Origin: Halomonas smyrnensis AAD6
GTDB taxonomy: Bacteria > Pseudomonadota > Gammaproteobacteria > Pseudomonadales > Halomonadaceae
Direction: 5' to 3'
Length of the DNA: 64,000 nt
Assembly: GCF_000265245.1 (NCBI RefSeq)
Contig: NZ_AJKS02000002.1
Coordinates: forward strand, 186,001 to 250,000
Shown here: piece by piece, positions 8,303 to 18,226 of the stretch
Layout of the letters: each line of letters begins with the position of its first letter
Numbering within the stretch: the first letter of the stretch is position 1
Notes under the pieces: generated by a model
Told to the model about the DNA's origin: nothing
What the model saw: the letters and a program-made list of their open reading frames with translations, nothing else
The model's database searches: none
Program-made: the position numbers and the translations under genes

Positions 8303-9253
8303 ATGCAGCCCGAAACGAGAAAGGCCCAGCCGCCAGCAAAGGGCCGGCCCCATACCGCCACGCGCCCAGTGTATAGCACCATCGAGGCCGCATTGGCTGA
8401 CGCATTGGCTGCCCATGGCGCGATCTTGGTGCCCAAGGCTTCAGGTCGTTTTGAGCGGTTCGACGCGCCCGATAAGCCCAAGGGCAACGCCAACGGCTGG
8501 TATCGCATCCATAGTCCTCAGGCGGCGAGCTTTGGCTTTTGGCACTCGGGCGTTTCCGAGTTTGTGACGCTGCACGGCCCAACTGATCCCGATGCCGCAG
8601 CCCTGGCTCGCCTGAACACCATGCGCGACCGCGATCGACGCGACCGTGAGCGCCAGCAGCGAGAGGCGCAGGTAGCCGAGAGGGCACGTCGCTGGTGGAC
8701 CGAGGCCCGCCCCGCTGATCCGGCCCACCCCTATCTGGAGCGCAAGCGGCTGCCGTCCCACAACCTGCGCCAGCGCGGCGAGATGCTGCTGATGCCGATG
8801 TACCACGATGGGGAGCTGGTCAACTTGGAGCGCATTTTCCCCGACGGCAGCAAGCGCACCCTGGCGGGAGGTCGCGTAAGAGGCGTGGCAAGCCTGATCG
8901 GCCGCCTGGCTGGCGACGAGCGCCTGCTGGTGGCCGAGGGCTGGAGTACCGCCGCCGTCTTGCATGACGCCATGGGCTGCCCGGTCGTGGTCGCGCGCAA
9001 CGCCGACAACCTGACCCCGGTCGCTCGTCACCTGCGCCAGCGGCTCCCCGATGCTGACATCACCATCTGTGGTGATGATGATCGCCATCTGCCGGCCCGG
9101 GGGCTCACCAACAAGGGAAGAGTCGCTGCCCGACATGCTGCACTGGCCATCGACGCCAGGTTGCTGATGCCGAGCTTCTGCCAGGGCTGCAAGACCTGCA
9201 CCGACTTTGCCGACGTGCGCCTTTGCCGGCTGGGAGGTGGCCATGGTGAGTGA
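8303..9253 (+). CDS. Toprim-domain primase of the element
   Basis: 316 aa. The N-terminal part resembles the partial DnaG-like segment of plasmid and phage primases (ANGWYRIHSPQAASFGFWHSG). A central charged helix follows, then PAHPYLERKRLP, and a Toprim fold with VAEGWSTAAVLHDAMG (catalytic Glu) and ITICGDDDRH (DxD). Expected to synthesise primers for element replication. The next gene overlaps its last 11 bases and supplies the helicase, reproducing as two proteins the fused primase-helicase architecture of P4 alpha. Confidence 0.88.
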   Translation: MQPETRKAQPPAKGRPHTATRPVYSTIEAALADALAAHGAILVPKASGRFERFDAPDKPKGNANGWYRIHSPQAASFGFWHSGVSEFVTLHGPTDPDAAALARLNTMRDRDRRDRERQQREAQVAERARRWWTEARPADPAHPYLERKRLPSHNLRQRGEMLLMPMYHDGELVNLERIFPDGSKRTLAGGRVRGVASLIGRLAGDERLLVAEGWSTAAVLHDAMGCPVVVARNADNLTPVARHLRQRLPDADITICGDDDRHLPARGLTNKGRVAARHAALAIDARLLMPSFCQGCKTCTDFADVRLCRLGGGHGE

Positions 9254-11174
9254 GTACCGCGACTCCGAGACCGCCATCTGGCAGCCGGACTCGCCTGAGT
9301 CTGCCAATACGCCGCCGGACGTGTCCCACTTGACCCCAGTGTCCCAGCCCAGCAATGACGCGGCTTCCAACCGGGACACTACCGAGACGCCTTTTGTCCC
9401 GTTGTGTCCCATCGCCCGCGAGGTGGACCCTAGCGCGGCCGAGCCGACCCAGGCCAAGGCGCCCAGCAGGCCTTCTTTCGCCTGCTATCTGACCCCTACC
9501 CAGTTCGGGCCGCCGGGGCTTTACTTTCACGGGCAGCGCTACCCCCGGGGTGGTGGAGACGCCGAGCCCTTCGAAAAGCGCGTATGCACCCCCATCGAGT
9601 GCCTGGCCGCCACCCACGATGAACGTGGCAACAACCACGGGCTTCTGCTTCGCCTCAAGCCGTTGTATGGCTCGTGGCGTCAGTGGGCGATGCCGTTGCG
9701 GCTGCTGAAGGGCAGCGGCGAGGAGATGCGCGGCGAGCTGCTGGACATGGGCGTTCGCATCGAGCCCGACGCTTTCAAGGAGCTGAATCAGTGGGCGGCG
9801 AAGCAGGTGCCTGATGAGGTAGTGGTGGCGGCGACGCGCGTGGGCTGGCATCAGATGGATGAGAGGCGGGCGTTCGTCATGCCCCGGTGCACCATTGCCC
9901 AGGGCGAGTTGGCGAACCGCATCATCTTCCAGAGCGAGAGCTCCACTCAGGATCACTTCACCACCGCCGGCAGTCTGGCGAGCTGGCAAGAGCAAATTGG
10001 ACGGCTTTGCAGCGGCAATCCGCTGATGGTGCTAGCCGTTTCCACGGCCCTGGCAGGTCCGCTGCTGAACCTGACGCACCGCCAGGCCGCCGGCATTCAT
10101 CTGGTGGGCGATTCATCCAACGGCAAGACCACTCTGCTGGAGGTCGCGGCGAGCGTATGGGGCGGGCCCGACTTCAAGCGCACCTGGCGCGCCACCAGCA
10201 ATGGGTTGGAGGGTGTAGCCGCCGCCCTGAGCGATACGGCGTTGATACTCGACGAGATCGGCGAGGCCGATGGCCGCGAGATTGGCGCCACCGTCTATGC
10301 CTTGGGCAACGGCACCGGCAAGGCGCGCGCCAACCGCAGTGGCAGTGCTCGTCTCCCCAATCGCTGGCGCGTCGCGCTGCTAAGCAGCGGCGAGCGCACC
10401 CTGGCTGCCCACATGACAGAGTCCGGAAAGCGCCCTCATGCCGGGCAGGCCGTCCGGCTGCTAGACATCCCCGCCAAGCGTCGCCACGGGGCGTTCGACT
10501 ACCTGCACCACCTGGCCAATGGTCGCGCCTTCGCGGATCACCTGAAAAGCGAGGTGACTCGCCATTATGGCCACCTTGGGCCGGCGTTTATTGAGCGGCT
10601 GGTGGCCGAGAAACGCGACCTGGCAGCCGAGGTGGATCGCTTCGCACAACTACCTGGCTTCGCCGCGACGCGATCACTCCACGGTCGGGCCGCCAAGGTG
10701 CTGGCGCTGATCGGCCTGGCCGGTGAGCTGGCCACTGAGTTCGGATTGACGGGATGGCAGGAAAGCGAGGCGATGGCCGCCGCTATCCAGGCGTTCCACG
10801 CCTGGGCTGCCGGACAGGGCGGCGTCAGGTCCGAGCATGAGCAGATTTTGGCCAACGTGTCCGGCTTCATCGAGCGACATGGCGATTCCCGTTTCAGCAG
10901 CGTCGAGAGCGACCCGGCCCGTACCCCGACGGTCTACAACCGGGCCGGCTGGTGGCGTGAAGATACCAAGGGTCGCACCTACCTGTTCAATAGCGAGGGG
11001 CTGGTCGAGGCGCTGGGTGGCTTCGACCTTAAGCGCGGTACCGAAGCCCTTGAGACGGCCGGCTGGCTCGTCGAACGCGATGCTGGAGCGCGGTCCGTGC
11101 GCGTGCGGATCAACGGCAATCGCCGCCGCCTATATGCGGTCCGCCCAAGTGAGAATGAGGAGGGACTGGCATGA
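9243..11174 (+). CDS. DUF927 superfamily helicase
   Basis: 643 aa. The N-terminal about 100 residues are low complexity. A DUF927 region follows (YGSWRQWAMPLRLL, RVGWH), then a P-loop GDSSNGKTT (about residue 315), a Walker B-like ALILDEIGEAD, and an arginine-containing SGERTLAAHM. It is probably the replicative helicase partner of the upstream primase. ATG 9243 is preceded by GGGAGGT; the open frame extends 12 codons upstream without support. Overlaps the primase by 11 bases and the next gene by 4 (ATGA). Confidence 0.9.
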   Translation: MVSEYRDSETAIWQPDSPESANTPPDVSHLTPVSQPSNDAASNRDTTETPFVPLCPIAREVDPSAAEPTQAKAPSRPSFACYLTPTQFGPPGLYFHGQRYPRGGGDAEPFEKRVCTPIECLAATHDERGNNHGLLLRLKPLYGSWRQWAMPLRLLKGSGEEMRGELLDMGVRIEPDAFKELNQWAAKQVPDEVVVAATRVGWHQMDERRAFVMPRCTIAQGELANRIIFQSESSTQDHFTTAGSLASWQEQIGRLCSGNPLMVLAVSTALAGPLLNLTHRQAAGIHLVGDSSNGKTTLLEVAASVWGGPDFKRTWRATSNGLEGVAAALSDTALILDEIGEADGREIGATVYALGNGTGKARANRSGSARLPNRWRVALLSSGERTLAAHMTESGKRPHAGQAVRLLDIPAKRRHGAFDYLHHLANGRAFADHLKSEVTRHYGHLGPAFIERLVAEKRDLAAEVDRFAQLPGFAATRSLHGRAAKVLALIGLAGELATEFGLTGWQESEAMAAAIQAFHAWAAGQGGVRSEHEQILANVSGFIERHGDSRFSSVESDPARTPTVYNRAGWWREDTKGRTYLFNSEGLVEALGGFDLKRGTEALETAGWLVERDAGARSVRVRINGNRRRLYAVRPSENEEGLA

Positions 11175-11851
11175 GCCTGGAAGACGTTTATCGCGCCTTC
11201 GCTGGGACGCCGCGGGACACCCCCTGTCCCCCACGCGTCCCGCCACAACCCCCCGCAGTTGAGCCGTCGGGACGCATGGGACAGGTGGGACAGCACGACA
11301 AGCAGGCAGAGCAACGCGAAGTAGGACAAGAGCGTGAGATCGAGATGCTGCTTGCCGCCCTGGCCGATGCGGGGCGCGACCTTGGGCCCAAGCTTGCGCA
11401 TCGCCTACGCGAGACACTAGTGCCTTTGAGTCAGCAGGTGCGGGCCGAGCTGTTGACCGTGGTAGATGACGCCTTCGAAGTAGCACTCGATGTTGATGAC
11501 GCCCGCCGGCATGCAGGTCACCTGCTGGGGGATTCCGCTGCTGTGGAGGCTGCCAAGGCGGTTTGGCCGGCTTACCCCGCGCCACCGCCAATCGAAGCCC
11601 TGGCGGCAGCATCAAGCGACGTTGAGCCGCCCTGGATGACCTATGTTGCCCGCCACTGCGAGCTGGTGCCGGATGACTGGTGTTACCTGCTGCACCGTCT
11701 GACGGGCCGGCCCGCAGTCGAGGCCGACAAACTGGCCCGCCAGTATGTCGAAGCATGGGCGGCAGCGGCATATGCCGAGCCCCAGGCCCACCGCCGCGCC
11801 AATGCCGGCAGGAGGGCTGCTAATGCGATGCTGAGAGGGGCGACAATGTAA
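11171..11851 (+). CDS. Hypothetical protein of the element replication operon
   Basis: 226 aa. Pro-rich N-terminus (CPPRVPPQPP), a central helical region, and a C-terminal Trp/Cys-containing helical part (HCELVPDDWCYLLHRLTGRP). Family not recognised. It starts inside the helicase stop (ATGA overlap), so it is translationally coupled to the primase-helicase pair and probably assists replication or maintenance. Confidence 0.75.
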   Translation: MSLEDVYRAFAGTPRDTPCPPRVPPQPPAVEPSGRMGQVGQHDKQAEQREVGQEREIEMLLAALADAGRDLGPKLAHRLRETLVPLSQQVRAELLTVVDDAFEVALDVDDARRHAGHLLGDSAAVEAAKAVWPAYPAPPPIEALAAASSDVEPPWMTYVARHCELVPDDWCYLLHRLTGRPAVEADKLARQYVEAWAAAAYAEPQAHRRANAGRRAANAMLRGATM

Positions 11852-12011
11852 ACTAGAGCAACCCTGAGGGCTGTCTGCCAACAGCTATTCGTTACGCCTA
11901 TTGATGACTGATGGCTGATGATACTCCCCGACAGTTACGCTCATGTCGGTGCACCTTCAGTCCTACAGTAACTTTGGACATTCTCATCACGCCATCCGGG
12001 AGGATCGCATC

Positions 12012-12521
12012 ATGAGCAAGCACGATTGGGAGGCCTGCCAGCGCGACTACCGCGTCGGCCAGCTCTCCATCCGCCATCTCGCCGCCAAGCACGGCATCCC
12101 CGAATCAACCATCCGTAGCAAGGCTAAGGCCGAGGGGTGGTTGCGTGACCTGACCGAGCCCGTGCGCGAGGCTACGCGTATTAAGCTTAGCCGCGAGCCT
12201 TCGCGCAGTGGAATCGCGCAGTCCGAGGATTGCGACGTCATCGAGGAGGCCAGTGACGAAGCGGTCTCGCTCCTGCTCGAGCATCGTCAGGCCATTGCCA
12301 GATGGCGAGCGATCTCCGAGCGCCTGGCGAATTCCTTGGCGATGATGCCCATTACTGAGGAGAACTTCGATCGGTTCGGGCGCAGTCTCAACAGCGGCCT
12401 CGAGGCCCTGGCCAAGGCCATCCGGCTGGAGCGGCAGGCCTATAACCTGAACGATGCCCCCACCGATGGGCTGAAGAGCTTCGCTGAGCTGATGGCCGAG
12501 GTTGCCCCCGAGGAGTATTGA
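12012..12521 (+). CDS. Helix-turn-helix protein resembling a small terminase subunit
   Basis: 169 aa. The N-terminus has a clear HTH (DWEACQRDYRVGQLSIRHLAAKHGIPESTIRSKAKAEGW) of the kind found in phage small terminase and DUF1804-like proteins; a helical oligomerisation region follows. GGGAGGATCGC precedes ATG 12012. In phage satellites a small terminase redirects helper packaging, so this could be the packaging determinant, but no other packaging gene is present and a simple DNA-binding role is equally possible. Confidence 0.75.
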   Translation: MSKHDWEACQRDYRVGQLSIRHLAAKHGIPESTIRSKAKAEGWLRDLTEPVREATRIKLSREPSRSGIAQSEDCDVIEEASDEAVSLLLEHRQAIARWRAISERLANSLAMMPITEENFDRFGRSLNSGLEALAKAIRLERQAYNLNDAPTDGLKSFAELMAEVAPEEY

Positions 12522-12648
12522 TACCCGCCGTCGCTCAAAGGGAGGGCAGGCTTGTATGGGTGGCGGCCTACCCCTGCCCCTCACTTCGCTTCGCTGTGTA
12601 TGATGGCCACAATCAACATCACCAGATTCACCAACGTGGGGAAGCATC

Positions 12649-14628
12649 GTGAACACGGACAGTCACTCTCAGACGGCGGCCTTCATCTGGTCCGTCGCGG
12701 ACCTGCTGCGCGGCGATTTCAAGCAGTCCCAGTATGGGCGGGTGATCCTGCCGTTCACCCTGCTGCGGCGCCTGGAGTGCGTGCTGGCGCCGACCAAGGC
12801 GGCGGTGCTGGCAGGCGCCCAGGAGCACCAAGCCAAGCCCGAGGCGGTGCGCGAGAAGCTGCTGCTGCGCGCGGCCGAGCAGCAGTTCTTCAATGCCTCC
12901 CCGCTGACCCTGGGCACGCTGTCCGATACCCAAACCGCCGACGACCTGATGAGCTACGTGCAGGCCTTCAGCCAGGACGCCCGTGAGATCTTCGATCACT
13001 TCCACTTCGAGGACTTCGTCCAGCAGCTGGCCGCCAATGACCTGCTCTACCAGGTGGTGCAGCGGGTCGCCAGCATCGACCTGAGCCCGGAGCGGATCAC
13101 CAACTACGGCATGGGGGTGATCTTCGAGGAACTGATCCGCAAGTTCGCCGAGAGCTCAAACGAGACCGCTGGGGAGCACTTCACGCCCCGCGACATCGTG
13201 CATCTGACCACCTCGCTGGTGCTGACCGGCCAGGACGAGACCCTGCGCCCGCACCGCATTGCCACCGTCTACGACCCCACGGCGGGCACCGGCGGCTTCC
13301 TCTCCGAGAGCGACGAGTACATCCAGCAGGTCAGCGATAAGGTCACGGTGTCGCTGCACGGCCAGGAGCTGAACCCGGAGTCCTATGCCATCTGCAAGGC
13401 CGACATGCTGATCAAGGGCCAGGACGTGGCCCAGATCAAGCTCGGCAACACCCTCTCCGACGACCAGCTGCCCGCCGAGCGCTTCGACTTCATGCTCGCC
13501 AACCCGCCGTTCGGGGTTGAGTGGAAGAAGGTCCAGAAGCAGGTCACCGACGAGCACAAGCAGAAGGGCTACGACGGTCGCTTCGGCCCGGGCCTGCCCC
13601 GCGTCTCCGACGGCTCGCTCTTGTTCCTGATGCACCTGGTCAGCAAGATGCGCAGCCCCAAGGACGGCGGCTCGCGGATCGGCATCATCCTCAACGGCTC
13701 GCCGCTGTTCACCGGCGGGGCCGGCAGCGGGGAGTCCGAGATCCGCCGCTACCTGCTGCAGCACGACCTGGTCGAGGCGATCGTCGCCCTGCCCACGGAC
13801 ATGTTCTACAACACCGGCATTGCTACCTACGTGTGGGTGCTCTCCAACCACAAGCCGGCCGAGCGGCGCGGCCAGGTGCAGCTGATCAACGCCACCGAGC
13901 GCTACACCAAGATGCGCAAGTCGCTGGGCAGCAAGCGCCAGTACGTGACCGACCGCGACATCGACGAGATAGTGCGGTGCTATGGGGCCTTCAAGGAGAC
14001 CGAGGAGAGCAAGATCTTCCCGGTCGAGGCCTTCGGCTACCGGCGTATCACCGTCGAGCGCCCGCTGCGCCTCAACTTCCAGGCGAGCCCCGAGCGGCTG
14101 GCCAGGCTCGACGACGAGAAGCCCCTCCAGAAGCTCCCAGAGGCCGACAGAGAGTCGCTCAGGGCCGCCTGCGCCACTCTGGACCCCGAGCGCTGCTACA
14201 CCAACCGGGACGCCTTCACCAAGGAGCTGAAGGCGGCGCTGAAGCCCACCGGCCTCAAGGTCGGTGCCCCGGTCCTCAAGGCCATCCTCAGCGCCCTCTC
14301 CGAGCGCGACAGTGAAGCCGACGTCTGCACCGACAAGAAGGGCAACCCCGAGCCGGACAGCGGCCTGCGCGACAACGAGAACGTGCCGCTGGACGAGTCG
14401 GTATTCGACTACTTCGATCGCGAGGTGAAGCCCCACGTGCCCGACGCCTGGATCGACGAGGACAAGCGCGACGAACTGGATGGCCGCATCGGCATCGTCG
14501 GCTTCGAGATTCCCTTCAACCGGCACTTCTACACCTTCGAGCCGCCGCGTCCGCTAGAGGTCATCGACGCCGACCTCAAGGCCTGCACTGACCGGATCAA
14601 GGCGATGATCGAGGAGCTGTCGGCATGA
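12649..14628 (+). CDS. hsdM: Type I restriction-modification N6-adenine methyltransferase subunit HsdM
   Basis: 659 aa. An HsdM N-terminal helical domain ([29 protein letters not shown]) leads to the methyltransferase domain with the SAM motif [10 protein letters not shown] (about residue 208) and catalytic NPPFG (about 285), followed by an extended C-terminal region. It methylates adenine when assembled as M2S. It starts at GTG 12649 and ends with an ATGA overlap into hsdS. No hsdR is present, and hsdS is cut by an IS, so methylation may survive only partly and restriction is absent. Confidence 0.95.
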   Translation: MNTDSHSQTAAFIWSVADLLRGDFKQSQYGRVILPFTLLRRLECVLAPTKAAVLAGAQEHQAKPEAVREKLLLRAAEQQFFNASPLTLGTLSDTQTADDLMSYVQAFSQDAREIFDHFHFEDFVQQLAANDLLYQVVQRVASIDLSPERITNYGMGVIFEELIRKFAESSNETAGEHFTPRDIVHLTTSLVLTGQDETLRPHRIATVYDPTAGTGGFLSESDEYIQQVSDKVTVSLHGQELNPESYAICKADMLIKGQDVAQIKLGNTLSDDQLPAERFDFMLANPPFGVEWKKVQKQVTDEHKQKGYDGRFGPGLPRVSDGSLLFLMHLVSKMRSPKDGGSRIGIILNGSPLFTGGAGSGESEIRRYLLQHDLVEAIVALPTDMFYNTGIATYVWVLSNHKPAERRGQVQLINATERYTKMRKSLGSKRQYVTDRDIDEIVRCYGAFKETEESKIFPVEAFGYRRITVERPLRLNFQASPERLARLDDEKPLQKLPEADRESLRAACATLDPERCYTNRDAFTKELKAALKPTGLKVGAPVLKAILSALSERDSEADVCTDKKGNPEPDSGLRDNENVPLDESVFDYFDREVKPHVPDAWIDEDKRDELDGRIGIVGFEIPFNRHFYTFEPPRPLEVIDADLKACTDRIKAMIEELSA

Positions 14629-15682
14629 GTTTTCCGAAGTACCCCGAGGTCAAGGATTCTGGCGTCGAGTGGCTGGGCGAAGTGCCGGCGCATTGGGCGG
14701 TGGAACGCTTAAAATTATCCACTGAATCATGCCAGAACGGGATCTGGGGGAATGATGCTCAAGGCGACGAAAACGATGTGATCTGCATCAGGGTGGCAGA
14801 CTTTGATCGCAACCGTATGCGTGCCAGCTTGGATAACCCGACCTACCGGAGTGTGACTACTGCCGAGTTCAACAGTCGCGTGGTTTCCCAAGGAGATTTA
14901 TTACTGGAGAAGTCCGGCGGTGGAGAAAAGCAGCCGGTTGGCTTCGTTGCGCTCTATGAAGATGAAGCTCCGGCAATTTGCGCCAACTTTATTGCGAGAA
15001 TTAGGCTGGCATCCGGGATGAACCCCTCTTTCTGGCGGTATGTTCATGCGGCAGGCTACACCATCGGGCTAAATGTTCCTTCCATTAAGCAGACCTCAGG
15101 CATCCAGAACCTTGACCAGCACAGCTACCTGAACGAGAGGGCTGCTTTCCCACCCGAGGTTGAGCAAGCCCGCATCGCCGCCTTCCTTGACCACGAGACC
15201 GCCCGCATCGATGCCCTGGTGGAGGAGCAGCAGCGCCTGATCGCGCTGCTCAAGGAGAAACGCCAGGCGGTGATCTCCCATGCCGTGACCAAGGGCCTCG
15301 ACCCCGACGTGCCGAAGAAAGACTCCGGGGTCGAGTGGCTGGGCGAGGTGCCGGCGCATTGGAGCATACTTCCAATTAAACGTGATTTGGCGTTTCTCAC
15401 AAGTGGATCACGTGGCTGGGCGTCTCATTACTCCGATGAAGGGTCCGCATTTATACGCATTGGAAATCTGACTCGTGATCGCATTAAACTTGATATGACA
15501 GACCTTCAGCGTGTCAGTGTGCCTGGCGGGGAGGAAGGAGAAAGAACGAAAGTTCAAGAAGGCGATGTGCTTTTCTCAATCACCGCCTACCTTGGTTCAG
15601 TTGCCGTGGTGCCCAGCGAGTTTGAAACAGCGTATGTTAGTCAGCATGTAGCTCTGGCACGGTTTTTCAAGGAAAAACTTTT
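14625..15682 (+). pseudogene. hsdS: HsdS specificity subunit, truncated by an ISL3 element
   Basis: The frame encodes the first target-recognition domain, the central helical spacer (ARIDALVEEQQRLIALLKEKRQAVI) and about half of the second domain. It then runs into IS sequence at about 15683 and stops at 15755 within the IS. The segment DSGVEWLGEVPAHW begins each half, the usual internal repeat of HsdS. The recognition domains are lower in GC than hsdM. About 120 residues are missing and do not reappear beyond the IS, so this is a deletion, not a simple insertion. Confidence 0.9.
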
Positions 15683-17010
15683 GGTTCATCGCACTTTGCC
15701 GGGAAATGCGGCACGGATCTTCAGGAAGAAGTACGCCGTGTCGCGATACCCGTAGGCCATCCGCTTGATGACCTTGATCCGGTTGTTCATGCCCTCCAGC
15801 ACGCTGGTGTTCAGCCGGTGCCGGGCGCTGGACAGGATCCCTTCGAGGTACGGAGCCAACCGCTTGGCGAAACGTTCCAAGGCCTCGATGCCACTGCTGG
15901 TCGCCATGGCATGCCACTCCTGCCAGGCGTTTCGGGCGGTGGCTTCGTCGTCGGCAAACCACAGGGTTTTGAGCTGATCCTTGAGCAGGTACGCCGTGGT
16001 CAGTGACGCATTGGCCGCCAGCAGCTCCTCCAGCTTCACCGCCTGCTCGGGCTTGAGATTGTCGGCGTTGCGCAGCAGCAGCCAACGACTGCCCTTGATC
16101 ACCTTGCGGGCCGCCTTGTCGTCGCGCAGCTGGTTAGCCTGATCGACGCGTACCCGATCCATCACCTCGCGCCCGTACTTGGCCACCACGTGGAAGCGGT
16201 CGTAGACCACCTCGGCGTTGGGGCACTGGTCCTTCACCTCACAATCGAAGGCCGAGTTCATGTCCATGGCCACGGCCTCGATCCGCTCTCGTGCCTCGCC
16301 CAGCCACGCGAAGAAGGGGCGGATCGCCTCGCGGGAGCGGCCTTCGCCGATCCATACCACCTGCTGAGTGTCGGCGCAGGCGACCACGGTGGCGTAGCGG
16401 TGTCCCTTGTGCAGGGCAAACTCGTCCATCATCAGCCGCCGCAAGCGTGTCGGATCCGGTGCCGGCAGGTCGCGTTGCAGGCGCTGCTTGTCGATGGTCT
16501 TGACGGTATGCCAGTGCAAGCCGACCAGATCCGCGACATGCCGGATCGGCAGCAACGTGACCAGGCGCTCCACCCACTGGCGCAGTGTGGTGGTGACCGG
16601 CGAGCGCCCGGGTAGCCAGTCGATGCGCTCTCGTGTCGGACCACAGGTCGGGCAGCGCAGGCGCCGCACCGGGACATCCAGCTCCACTCGGTAGATCAGC
16701 AGCGGCGCCTCGCGGACGCGCCGGCGATGCACGTCATGGACCAGGCAACAGGCGTGGTCACAGCCGCTGCAGACAGGCGGGGTCCGGTCATCGGGCTCCA
16801 ACTGGAGCCGTAGCGTCTGAGGATCCAGGAACTCGTGGTGGGCGACAGTGAACCCTTTCCAGAACAGGCTGAGCGGGGTAGCATCCATGGCAACGGCGGT
16901 GTCCGTAGGCTGACGTTTTGGCGAATATCAGCTTACTCGGATTCACCGCCGTTTCTCTATCCAGCCCTCGCCTCAAGCCCTGCCTGTTTCACGCCGATCT
17001 GCGAAGAACC
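15683..17010 (-). mobile_element. ISL3-family insertion sequence (about 1.33 kb), structurally complete
   Basis: The ends are imperfect inverted repeats: GGTTCATCGCA at 15683 and, on the other strand, GGTTCTTCGCA ending at 17010. The adjoining 8-mers are AAACTTTT (15675-15682) and AAAATTTT (17011-17018). ISL3 elements make 8-bp duplications, but these differ by one base and unrelated genes lie on the two sides, so the element sits at a recombination or deletion junction. Confidence 0.85.
15686..16888 (-). CDS. tnpA: ISL3 family transposase
   Basis: 400 aa, full length for the family. An N-terminal zinc-binding region (CSGCDHACCL ... RCPTCG) is followed by an HTH (IRHVADLVGLHWHTVKTIDKQRL). 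The DDE transposase domain has Asp in MMDEFALHKG, Asp in AMDMNSAF and Glu in TSVLEGMNNRIKVIKR. It catalyses cut-and-paste movement of this element. The frame appears intact. Confidence 0.95.
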   Translation of the reverse strand: MDATPLSLFWKGFTVAHHEFLDPQTLRLQLEPDDRTPPVCSGCDHACCLVHDVHRRRVREAPLLIYRVELDVPVRRLRCPTCGPTRERIDWLPGRSPVTTTLRQWVERLVTLLPIRHVADLVGLHWHTVKTIDKQRLQRDLPAPDPTRLRRLMMDEFALHKGHRYATVVACADTQQVVWIGEGRSREAIRPFFAWLGEARERIEAVAMDMNSAFDCEVKDQCPNAEVVYDRFHVVAKYGREVMDRVRVDQANQLRDDKAARKVIKGSRWLLLRNADNLKPEQAVKLEELLAANASLTTAYLLKDQLKTLWFADDEATARNAWQEWHAMATSSGIEALERFAKRLAPYLEGILSSARHRLNTSVLEGMNNRIKVIKRMAYGYRDTAYFFLKIRAAFPGKVR

Positions 17011-18021
17011 AAAATTTTGGGCGCCCCGTCATATTACGTCAATGATTTGGTTAGGCCGATGTCGCCAATTAGGGACTGGTAAGCATTATGGGGACTGGTG
17101 CGCCAACTTCGGATATTAGAGCCAAAAATCCTGCACACCCACTCGTCTAAAACTGGCTTGTTGGGAAGGCTGGCCGCCCATATTGCCAGAGTGCCTGTTG
17201 TTATCCATACTGTTCATGGTTTTGCGTTCCCGTTTGCGAGTAATGGGCTGGTTAGGTTGATCTATTATTGGGTTGAGTTTGTTGGTGCTCGGTTTTGTGA
17301 TGCGTTGATTGTTCTAAATGAATCTGATCGTAAAAAATTAATCGATGATTTAAAAGTCTCGGAAAAAAAGGTCCATCTTATTCCCAACGGCATCCGTCTT
17401 GAGGAGTTTGGGCGATCTGAAGAGACTGTTCGCTCTGAGATACGAAGTGAAGTCTTTGGTGCAAGCATAGATACTATTTGTATTGGAATGGTTGGTCGGC
17501 TTTGGCACCAAAAAAACCCAAAGTGTCTCTTTGACGCAGCTAAAAAAATCGTGGAGAGTACAGATAAGTCTGTCAAGTTTGTCTTTATTGGTGATGGTGA
17601 ACTCCGAGGTGAGCTAGAAAAAGAAATCGTCTCTTATGGGCTGGAGAGTCATGTTATGGTTCTTGGCTGGCGTACTGATATTGCTCGCCTACTCTCGGCA
17701 CTCGATGTATTTGTGTTACCCTCTCGTTGGGAAGGTATGCCTTTAGCCATTCTAGAGGCTATGGCTTCGGCCTTGGCAGTCGTCGTATCCGATATTCCCG
17801 GAAATAATGATCTCGTTGCACATGATCAAGATGGTTTATTATTTCCTTCAGAAGACGATGAGCAGTTGTCGGTTCAATTGTTCCGCTTAATCAACGATCC
17901 ATCCTTGCGTAAAAGTCTTGCCTCGGAAGCTCAAAAGAAGGTGGTTTCGAAGTATCATTTAGAAATGCGCAATCAGAGTGTGTTTAAATTGTACGATGAT
18001 TTATTGTTGCGCAAGAGATAA
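17011..18021 (+). pseudogene. Glycosyltransferase family 4-like gene, 5'-truncated and interrupted by a stop
   Basis: One frame runs from the IS edge: SYYVNDLVRPMSPIRDW, then TAA at 17080-17082, then ALWGLVRQLRILEPKILHTHSSKTGLLGR. Without the stop this is the usual N-terminal region of GT4 enzymes; the C-terminal half has the GT4 nucleotide-sugar site (GWRTDIARLLSALDVFVLPSRWEGMPLAILEAMA). A GTG at 17098 could restart translation, giving a 307-aa protein lacking the acceptor domain start. The gene has markedly low GC. It is probably the remnant of a surface-polysaccharide cluster that also contained galE. Confidence 0.88.
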
Positions 18022-18160
18022 CTGTCGTGTCCCGTGTGGTCTATCACCGGCTTGGTAAATAAGTCAGGTCAATTAGTCTTTCATTTTTCATAACCCCAAT
18101 AGGTGAATTATGGTGCAGTGCTTGTTGCGGGATCTGGTGATTGTACTGCCACGTGTTGCA
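18022..18160 (-). mobile_element. Degenerate 3' end of an IS481 element
   Basis: This stretch is a diverged copy of 18231-18370: both contain GTCCCGTGTG, CTTGGTAAATAA, TCAGG, and GGTGATTGTAC in the same order and spacing. It therefore represents the terminal about 140 bp of a second, decayed IS481 element lying in tandem, immediately after the glycosyltransferase stop. Confidence 0.75.
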
Positions 18161-18226
18161 GCGCCAACCTAAGATCTTAAACCCTATAACCAGTTAATGA
18201 AAGATGTACTCAGGGTGTCACGTCTT

